A stretch of DNA of 64,000 nucleotides, from assembly GCA_963728985.1 (NCBI GenBank), contig CAVSME010000007.1, forward strand, positions 1 to 64,000, read 5' to 3'. Positions 57,913 to 64,000 of this stretch are shown here, piece by piece (position 1 is the stretch's first letter; each line of letters starts with the position of its first letter). The notes under the pieces are model-generated. The model was given only the letters and a program-made list of their open reading frames with translations, made no database searches and was not told where the DNA came from. Position numbers and translations under genes: made by a program. Origin of the DNA: DASXAI01 sp963728985. Its GTDB lineage: Bacteria > Actinomycetota > Acidimicrobiia > Acidimicrobiales > Ilumatobacteraceae.

Positions 57913-60048
57913 TCAGACCCCGACCAGCTCCCGGACGGGGGCGGCCAGGCCCGCCGTCATGCCGGCCAGGTCCACCATCCACTCGCCCGCCCACACGAGG
58001 GTGAAGGCGTCGGTGCGCACGTCCGCATCGGGGCTGAGGAAGTCGGTGGCCAGCCGCTCGGCGGTGGCCTGGTGGCGGTCGGCCCCGACCTGCACCGGGT
58101 CGGGGCGGGTCAGCTCACCCCGCGACGAGAGGGCGTCGGCCACGCCCTGGAAGGCGGCCACCACGCCGTCGACATCGGTGAGAACAGCGGCCGGTGCGGC
58201 GGTGCGGATGGGACGCAGGAGCGCGATGCGCTCGGCGGCAGCGCGCACGGCCGCCGCCGTCACCACCAGCTGGGCCGAGGCCGCTACGCCCGGGCCCGTG
58301 TGGCCCCGCTCGGCGGACAGGTCGTTCACGGCGGCCTGCGCCCGGCCGAGGGCCCGGCGATCGTCGTGGCCGGCCGTGGTCGGGGCTGACGGCTGCGCCG
58401 CCAGGACGTGCTGGAAGGCGGCGGCCAGCATCGTCGCCGTGACGCGGTAGAGGTCGCTGATGGCGGCACGGGCCTGGAGGCGGGCACCGCGGGGCCAGAA
58501 GAGCAGGCCGGCCACCAGGGCGACGGCGGCCCCGATGGCGACGTCGCGCACGCGCACCGCGCCGGTGTGCCAGCCGTTGGGCTCGATGATGTTGACCGCC
58601 ACCACCACGAACACGGTGAACGCCGCCTGACCCACGGCGTAGGGGAGGACGCCGGCGGCGAACGCGGCGAGGAAGGCACACGGGGGCAGGAGGATCCACT
58701 GGGTCACCGTGGCCGAGCCGGTGAGCCACACGATCGGGATGATGGCGAGGAACCCCACGACGGTGCCGCCGATGGCCTCGACGGCCGAACGCCCGCCGGC
58801 TAGGACGCTGGTGCGCAGCACGGTGAGGGCGCCGAGCACCACCCAGAACCCGTGCTCGACGTTGCCGATCCCGGCCACGAACACGGCGATCCCGAACGCG
58901 ACGCCGGCCCGCAGGGCATCCCGGAACCGCACGGACGTGAACGAGAGATGGGCGCGCACGACCTGCACGCTCCGGCGGGCTCCGCTGTCCCCGCCGATGG
59001 CGACGACCGGTCGGGGCTCCACGTCGGCCCACTCGGCGGGCACCGTCGCGCCCCGCACGATCCTCGTGGCGGCGGCGATCCCGAGGGTGATGTTGGACAG
59101 CAGCCGCAGGGTGCGCTCGGCGTCGAGTTCGTCGAGCACCTCGGTGGCGGGACGGCCGGACCGAAGCTCGCCCTCGGCCCAGCGCCGCAGACCGTCGCGA
59201 TGATCGGCCCGCGCCTGGTCGAGGGCCTCGACCTCCGGCGGGGCGCCCCCGCGCAGTGCGATGGCGCACTGCCGCAGTGTCGTCGTCACCACTCCGACGA
59301 GCCGGTCGTGCTCCTTCGGGTCGCTGTGGACCTCGGGCGGCAGGTCGGCCAGGAACCACCCGAAGGACTGCAACTCCTGCAGGATCACGACGAAGGAGCG
59401 CCGACGCGCCGTCGGGGCGAAGGCCGACGCCGTGGCCAGCGCCTTGGCCGGCTCCAGGCGGTCGAGCGACGGTGCCGGCGCATCGCGACCAGCGGCCAGC
59501 GCAGCGGCCAGTTGTTCGCAGGCCGTCGCTGCGACCTCCGCCACCATCGCCTCGTCGCGCCGGGGGAAGAGGACGAAAGCCGCCACGAGGCTCACCACCC
59601 CGGCCAGACCCCACCCCGCCAGTCGAGGCCCCACGTCGCCGAGCGGCGCCGCCACCGAGGCCGGCAGCACGAACGCCAGCAGGAGCGGCGTGCGCAGCTT
59701 GGTGATGGCGGGCCCGAGCACCCCGGCGAGGCTGATCGAGAAACCCACCACCACGGTCACCAGCGCCGCCACCACGACGTACTCGGACACGGCCGTACCG
59801 ACGACGATGAGCGCCAGCCCGACGACCGTGGTGGCCAGGTAGCTGCCGGCCCGCAGGGGAGGGGGACCGCCGTAGTCGCCGAACACCAGGCTGGTGAACG
59901 CCCCGAACAGGACGTACAGCGCCGCCGTGTCCGACGCGAACGCCAGCGTGGCGGCGAACAGGGTGGGCACGACCACCGTCACCCGCAGCGCCCGGCGCCG
60001 GGCGGTGCCGTTCGGGTCGTGGCGGCGGATGGTGCCGGCGAGGCTCAC
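57913..60048 (-). CDS. FUSC-family membrane protein
   Basis: A 711-residue protein from GTG 60048. Two blocks of about six membrane helices (LRVTVVVPTLFAATLAFASD onward, and RFRDALRAGVAFGIAVFVAG onward to the NIIEPNGWHTGAVRVRDVAI GAAVALVAGLLFWPRGA segment) are each followed by a cytoplasmic helical region. The RxRDVxIGxxxxxxxGxxxWPRG end of the second block is the fusaric-acid-resistance/YccS-type signature. Such proteins are thought to be exporters of aromatic acids. It follows the class II aldolase gene by three bases, in one mRNA. Confidence 0.85.
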   Translation of the reverse strand: MSLAGTIRRHDPNGTARRRALRVTVVVPTLFAATLAFASDTAALYVLFGAFTSLVFGDYGGPPPLRAGSYLATTVVGLALIVVGTAVSEYVVVAALVTVVVGFSISLAGVLGPAITKLRTPLLLAFVLPASVAAPLGDVGPRLAGWGLAGVVSLVAAFVLFPRRDEAMVAEVAATACEQLAAALAAGRDAPAPSLDRLEPAKALATASAFAPTARRRSFVVILQELQSFGWFLADLPPEVHSDPKEHDRLVGVVTTTLRQCAIALRGGAPPEVEALDQARADHRDGLRRWAEGELRSGRPATEVLDELDAERTLRLLSNITLGIAAATRIVRGATVPAEWADVEPRPVVAIGGDSGARRSVQVVRAHLSFTSVRFRDALRAGVAFGIAVFVAGIGNVEHGFWVVLGALTVLRTSVLAGGRSAVEAIGGTVVGFLAIIPIVWLTGSATVTQWILLPPCAFLAAFAAGVLPYAVGQAAFTVFVVVAVNIIEPNGWHTGAVRVRDVAIGAAVALVAGLLFWPRGARLQARAAISDLYRVTATMLAAAFQHVLAAQPSAPTTAGHDDRRALGRAQAAVNDLSAERGHTGPGVAASAQLVVTAAAVRAAAERIALLRPIRTAAPAAVLTDVDGVVAAFQGVADALSSRGELTRPDPVQVGADRHQATAERLATDFLSPDADVRTDAFTLVWAGEWMVDLAGMTAGLAAPVRELVGV

Positions 60049-60051
60049 CCG

Positions 60052-60813
60052 TCAATCGAGAAGATCAGGTTCCTCCCGGATGATCTTCTCGAACATGGGC
60101 TGGAAGCTGAACCAGCCGGCCACGTCGGAGCCGACCTGGCCGTGGGTGTGCTTGGCGTTCGGGTGGTCGATGGCGACCGGCGTGCCCGCCGCCTCCGCCA
60201 GCAGCTGGGCGTGGCACGAGCGGTCCATGGCGATGAAGAACCACGCCGCCGCGTCCGAGGACCCGCCCACGGTGAGCAGCCCGTGGTTGCGCAGGATGGC
60301 GGCCTTGTTCGACCCGAGCGCGGTGGCGATGCGGCGGCCCTCCTCGACCTCGACCACGACGCCCGTGTAGTCGTCGAACAGGGCATGGTCCTCGTAGAAC
60401 GCGCAGGCGTCCTGGGTCAGCGGATCGAGCAGGCGCCCGAGCGACGACCACGCCTTGCCGTGCAGCGAATGGCAGTGGGCGGCGGCGGTGACGTCCGGCC
60501 GGGCCCGGTGGATGGCGGCGTGGATGCAGAAGGCGGCCCGGTTCACTGGCCAGTCACCCTCGACCACCTCGCCCTCGTGGTTGACCAGGATGAGGTCGCT
60601 GACCGAGATCATGCCGAAGTGCATGCCGAAGGGGTTGACCCAGAAGTGGTCGGGCCGCTCGGGATCGCGCACGGTGATGTGGCCGGCAGGCCCCTCGTCG
60701 TAGCCGAGGCGAGCCCAGACGCGGAACGCCGCCGCCAGGTGCTCCTTGCGGTAGCGGCGATCGTCCTCCACCGAGTCGAAGGTCGGGATCTCCGGAGGGC
60801 GCAGGCTGGGCAT
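60052..60813 (-). CDS. Class II aldolase/adducin family protein
   Basis: A 253-residue zinc-dependent aldolase-fold protein. Visible: LGYDEGPAGHITVRDPERPD, AHCHSLHGKAWSSLGRLLDP (two His ligands), ILRNHGLLTVGG (third His) and FYEDHALFDDYTG. Family members include fuculose-1-phosphate aldolase and decarboxylases; the N-terminus with RKEHLAAAFRVWARLGYDEG is the adducin-like/aromatic branch. ATG 60813. Downstream gene is the FUSC transporter; together they might handle an organic acid. Confidence 0.88.
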   Translation of the reverse strand: MPSLRPPEIPTFDSVEDDRRYRKEHLAAAFRVWARLGYDEGPAGHITVRDPERPDHFWVNPFGMHFGMISVSDLILVNHEGEVVEGDWPVNRAAFCIHAAIHRARPDVTAAAHCHSLHGKAWSSLGRLLDPLTQDACAFYEDHALFDDYTGVVVEVEEGRRIATALGSNKAAILRNHGLLTVGGSSDAAAWFFIAMDRSCHAQLLAEAAGTPVAIDHPNAKHTHGQVGSDVAGWFSFQPMFEKIIREEPDLLD

Positions 60814-60913
60814 GGCCGTACGCTACGCGCCGGCAATGGGAGCCACCACTGCGGCGGTGGCCGCCACCAGGGCGGCCGGGCCACGGCCGTCGTCGCCGGC
60901 GTGCCCTTCCCGG

Positions 60914-62305
60914 TCATGGCGCCAGCGAGATCATGGTCACGTTGGTGACCGGCACGTTGTAGGTGACCGGCGGATCGGGCGAGCCCACCTTCCACAGGCG
61001 GATGCCGCCGCTGAGGTTGAAGTAGACGAGCCAGCGGCCATCGGCGCTGAACTGGGCCGACTGGGTGGGCCCGAAGAACGCGTAGTTCCCGGGCATGGTG
61101 TCGTCCTGCATCACGACGGCGCCCGTCGTGAGGTCGTACACGCTCAGCCCGGTGCTGTTCCCGCCGTTGTCGTACTCGACGTTGGCGAGCCAGTGGCCGT
61201 CGGCCGACAGCGCGTGATCGAAGGACGGCACGATGTCGTCGATGGCGTCGCCCGGCACCGGCTGCACCGAACCGGTGTTCCGGTCGACGACGGCGAGATG
61301 GCACCGGAGCGCGCCGTCGCAGTCGAGGTCGAGGAGCGCGCCCTGCGAGTAGGCCAGGGGCACCCGGGGCCACAGGCGCTCCATCGTCACCTGGTCGTGG
61401 TCGATCGTAGCCCGGTAGAAGCCGCCAGGACTCTGCACGGCCAGCGCGTCAGGCCCGTCCGGCCCCATCACCGAGGCGTAGCGCGGCAGCGCCACCGGAC
61501 CGGCGGTGATCGTGCCGTCGAGGCGGACCCGTTGCACCGCGGTCGACTGGCCGTTCATCGTGTCGTTCCACGTCCACACCTCGTCGGGCTCGGCGGCGCC
61601 GACCGCCCGGGGCGGGACCGAGCCAGCGTCCTCCTTCGACCACTCGGCGAGGCGGGTGGCCGGCCCGTCGGGGCCGTCGAGCACGCCGTAGACGGGGGAC
61701 TGGCCGTCGTAGGAGCCGTCGGCCATGGCGAAGCCGCCCTGGCGGGCGAGCACCATCCACGGCCCGGCGACGGCGCGGTCGCCGAGCGGCGGACGCCGGC
61801 GCTGGACGGTGCCGGTGCCGAGGTCGATGCGCAGGACCTCGCCCTCGTTCGTGCTCTCGTAGACGACGAGCCCAGCGGCGTCGGGCAGCGGCGGCACGGC
61901 GTAGGCCGAGTACGTCGTGGTGGTGGTGACGGGCCCGGTGGTCGTGGGCGCCGGCGTGGTGGACGTCTCGGGCACCGTCGTCGCCGGCGGCGCCGACGTG
62001 GTGGGGGAGGCGGCCGGCTCGTCGCGCCCGCGGCCCACCACGGCCACCACGACGATCAGGGCCACGACGGCGGCGATGACCGCCGGCGCCGGCCAGCGTC
62101 GCTTGGGCGCGCCGAGGGCGACCTCGGATGACGTCGTTCCCGCCTCACCGGCGATGGGCTCCACCCGCAGTGCCCCGCTGGCCGCACCGCAGGTGGGGCA
62201 GTAGACGGCATCGCCCGGCATCACCGCATCGCAGCTCGCGCATCGTGCCGGCGACCGCCCCACGGCCGCGACGGTACTGGCCGGTCTCCAGCGAGCGACG
62301 TGCAC
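60914..62305 (-). CDS. Zinc-ribbon, membrane-anchored beta-propeller-like protein
   Basis: A 463-residue protein from GTG 62305. Residues about 20-45 form a zinc ribbon (CASCDAVMPGDAVYCPTCG). A membrane helix (APAVIAAVVALIVVVAVVG) near residue 75 and a Thr-rich linker follow. The outer part consists of repeated strands with SPGG, LSADGHWLANVEYDN and FSADGRWLVYFNLSGGIRLW, typical of a WD40/TolB-like propeller. The zinc ribbon should lie inside the cell and the propeller outside. No enzyme motif; likely a sensor or scaffold. Confidence 0.75.
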   Translation of the reverse strand: MHVARWRPASTVAAVGRSPARCASCDAVMPGDAVYCPTCGAASGALRVEPIAGEAGTTSSEVALGAPKRRWPAPAVIAAVVALIVVVAVVGRGRDEPAASPTTSAPPATTVPETSTTPAPTTTGPVTTTTTYSAYAVPPLPDAAGLVVYESTNEGEVLRIDLGTGTVQRRRPPLGDRAVAGPWMVLARQGGFAMADGSYDGQSPVYGVLDGPDGPATRLAEWSKEDAGSVPPRAVGAAEPDEVWTWNDTMNGQSTAVQRVRLDGTITAGPVALPRYASVMGPDGPDALAVQSPGGFYRATIDHDQVTMERLWPRVPLAYSQGALLDLDCDGALRCHLAVVDRNTGSVQPVPGDAIDDIVPSFDHALSADGHWLANVEYDNGGNSTGLSVYDLTTGAVVMQDDTMPGNYAFFGPTQSAQFSADGRWLVYFNLSGGIRLWKVGSPDPPVTYNVPVTNVTMISLAP

Positions 62306-62327
62306 GCTGCTCCTACACTCCCGGCCG

Positions 62328-63842
62328 GTGGTTGGTTCCCTGTCCCCGCTCGCCGCCGGCGCCTCGATCCGGCTGCCGTCGACGTGCCTCGTCGTCCTCG
62401 TGGGGCCGTCGGGCGCCGGGAAGTCGACGTGGGCAGCGACCCAGTTCCGGGCCAGCCAGGTGGTGTCGTCGGACGCGCTGCGGGCCCTCGTCGGCGAGGG
62501 CGATCACGACCAGCGCGCCGGCGCCGACGCCTTCGCCGTGCTCGACGACGTGCTGGAGCGCCGGCTGCGGCGCCGCCTGTTCACCGTCGTCGACAGCCTC
62601 GGCCTCGAGGCGGCCCGCCGCCTGGGATGGCTCGCCCTGGCCCGCCGCCACGGCGTCCCGTGCCACGTCATCACCTTCTCCACGCCGGCGGCCGTGTGCC
62701 GCGAGCGCAACCGGGTCCGCCAACCACCACTGCCGGCGAGGGTGGTGACGGGCCAGCGCCGCGCCTACGACACCGCCCTCGAGGCACTGGGCGGCGAAGG
62801 TTTCGACGGCGTGCACGACGCGGGCGAGGTCGAGGTCGTGCCCGCCGGCCTCGTCGCTGCGCCGGTCGCGGCCGCTCGCCAGCGCGACGACCCGCTGGCC
62901 CTGCGCTTCGGCCTGCAGATCCCGGCGTTCACATGGGAGGGTGGGCCCACTGCCCTCGCCGAGCGGCTCGGCGCCATCGCCGCCGCCGCCGAGGGCGCCG
63001 GTTTCGCCAGCCTCTGGGTGATGGACCACGTCCTGCAGATACCGTTCATCGGGCGGGAGTGGCTCGACATGATGGAGAGCTACACGACGCTGGGCTTCCT
63101 CGCCGGGCGCACGTCCCGGATCCGCCTCGGCACGATGGTGACGGGCATCACGTACCGCAACGTCGCCCACCTGGCCAAGATCGTGGCCACGCTCGACGTG
63201 CTCTCGGGCGGCCGGGCCATGTGCGGCCTCGGCGCGGCGTGGTTCGAGCGGGAGCACAAGGCCTACGGGTGGCCGTTCCCGCCGCTGGCGGAGCGCTACG
63301 CGCTGCTCGAAGACGCGCTGCAGCTCCTGCCCCTGATGTGGGGACCCGGCGCGCCGGCGTTCACCGGGCAGCGGCTGCGCGTGCCCGAGGCGATCTGCTA
63401 CCCGCGACCCCTGCAGGAGCACGTGCCGATCCTGGTGGGCGGGCAGGGGGAGCGGCGCACGCTGCGCCTGGTGGCTCGCTACGCCGACGCCTGCAACCTC
63501 CGGGGCGATCCGCCCGTGGTGGCGCGCAAGGTGGCCGCCCTCGTGCAGCACTGCCGATCGTTCGAGCGCGATCCGGCCACCGTCACCGTCACCCACCTCG
63601 GCACCGCCCTCGTTGGACGCGATCGTGACGAGCTGAACGCCCTCACCGATCGGCTCCAACCCAAGGGCACCTCGCCGGAGGCATACCGCGCCTGGGCCGG
63701 GGCGGGGACGGTCGACGAGCAGATCGGCCGGTTCCGGGAGCTGGCCGAGCTGGGCGTGGGCGAGGCCATCGTCAGCCTGCCGGACCTCGGTGACACTGCC
63801 GCTGTCGAGCGCTTCGCCGCCGTGATCGACGCGTTCTCGTGA
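62328..63842 (+). CDS. P-loop kinase-like domain fused to an LLM-class F420 oxidoreductase
   Basis: A 504-residue fusion from GTG 62328. Residues about 18-185 are a polynucleotide-kinase-like P-loop ATPase (Walker A LVGPSGAGKSTWAATQF near residue 26, SSDALRALVG, FTVVDSLGLEAARRLGWLAL, VCRERNRVRQPP). From about residue 190 comes a luciferase-like TIM barrel: LRFGLQIPAFTWEGG, FASLWVMDHVLQIPFIG, IRLGTMVTGITYRNVAHLAK, LDVLSGGRAMCGLGAAWFER, PILVGGQGERRTLRLVARYA. Both halves keep their cofactor motifs. The frame is uninterrupted, so the fusion is real. GTGA overlap with the next gene, also F420-type. Confidence 0.88.
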   Translation: MVGSLSPLAAGASIRLPSTCLVVLVGPSGAGKSTWAATQFRASQVVSSDALRALVGEGDHDQRAGADAFAVLDDVLERRLRRRLFTVVDSLGLEAARRLGWLALARRHGVPCHVITFSTPAAVCRERNRVRQPPLPARVVTGQRRAYDTALEALGGEGFDGVHDAGEVEVVPAGLVAAPVAAARQRDDPLALRFGLQIPAFTWEGGPTALAERLGAIAAAAEGAGFASLWVMDHVLQIPFIGREWLDMMESYTTLGFLAGRTSRIRLGTMVTGITYRNVAHLAKIVATLDVLSGGRAMCGLGAAWFEREHKAYGWPFPPLAERYALLEDALQLLPLMWGPGAPAFTGQRLRVPEAICYPRPLQEHVPILVGGQGERRTLRLVARYADACNLRGDPPVVARKVAALVQHCRSFERDPATVTVTHLGTALVGRDRDELNALTDRLQPKGTSPEAYRAWAGAGTVDEQIGRFRELAELGVGEAIVSLPDLGDTAAVERFAAVIDAFS

Positions 63843-64000
63843 GCGACCGGCCGGCGTGGGTGGACGAGGCGCTGGCGGCGGCGCCCGTCGCCCGCCTGGC
63901 CACCACGGGCGCCGACGGGGCCGTCCACCTCGTGCCGTTCTGCTTCGCCGCCGTCGGCGACCGGTTGGTCAGCGCCGTCGACCACAAGCCCAAGCGCCAC
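63839..64000 (+). CDS. PPOX-class F420-dependent flavin/reductase-like protein, 3' partial
   Basis: The first 54 codons of a small split-barrel protein: DRPAWVDEALAAAPVARLAT, TGADGAVHLVPFCFAAVGDR, LVSAVDHKPKRH, cut by the window end. The ARLATxGxDGxxHLVPxxF pattern is that of TIGR03668-type F420-dependent pyridoxamine-oxidase-fold enzymes. GTG start overlaps the stop of the preceding F420 fusion gene, so the two are coupled. Confidence 0.8.
   Translation, partial: MSDRPAWVDEALAAAPVARLATTGADGAVHLVPFCFAAVGDRLVSAVDHKPKRH

Overview
The window is high-GC bacterial DNA (roughly 70% by eye) with dense coding, many GTG starts and ATGA/GTGA gene overlaps. The order pgsA / nucleotidyltransferase-mutase / gcvH / GarA-like FHA protein / MerR / bifunctional nuclease / MerR / gcvT / gcvP parallels the Mycobacterium tuberculosis Rv1822-Rv1832 neighbourhood. 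Together with several F420-type oxidoreductases, MmyB-type regulators and AfsR/BTAD-type regulators, this points to an actinobacterium (Actinomycetota). A deep-branching class such as Acidimicrobiia is my inference and is not proven by anything here.

Region 1 (1-6.7 kb) is an accessory heat-shock operon: dnaK (5' end outside the window), grpE, a zinc-finger-less dnaJ of CbpA type, a CbpM/HspR-like modulator, clpB and a thioredoxin with an N-terminal zinc ribbon. More than 25 single-base indels break the frames, yet protein similarity continues across each one, so sequence error is more likely than decay. A hairpin separates it from a convergent thioredoxin-reductase-like protein with a cyclic-nucleotide-binding domain.

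Region 2 (8.8-31 kb) reads as an old, decayed genomic island. It starts at the 3' half of a tRNA-Pro(GGG) next to a truncated tyrosine integrase. It mixes intact genes (rhodanese, large BTAD/ATPase regulator, P3A proton ATPase, universal stress protein, two methyltransferases, VOC protein, aldo/keto reductase, LLM oxidoreductase) with many gene pieces: three further integrase pieces, two MmyB regulator tails, half a truncated haemoglobin, a HAD fragment, a flavodoxin joined to an LtrA protein, an adenylate cyclase/regulator that lost its middle, and a frameshifted toxin-antitoxin pair. Several pieces are joined directly to unrelated genes.

Region 3 (31-45.6 kb) is ordinary accessory metabolism: a Thr-rich surface protein, TetR beside an acyl-CoA dehydrogenase, a ferritin-like protein, DUF2252 and DUF3237 proteins, a quinone-oxidoreductase-type enzyme, an acyl-CoA synthetase, a small tyrosine phosphatase, an ABC transporter stub, and an HTTM membrane protein with a secreted partner.

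Region 4 (45.6-64 kb) is clean core genome with intact frames: SRAP DNA-protein crosslink protein, HIT and SDR proteins, phospholipid synthesis (pgsA), sugar-nucleotide synthesis, and the glycine cleavage block. gcvH, the GarA-like protein, the MerR regulators and gcvT run forward; gcvP is convergent and sits behind a glycine riboswitch. A FUSC-family membrane protein, a class II aldolase, a zinc-ribbon beta-propeller protein, a P-loop kinase/F420 oxidoreductase fusion and the start of an F420-type flavin reductase close the window. No rRNA, complete tRNA, CRISPR array or intact transposase was seen.
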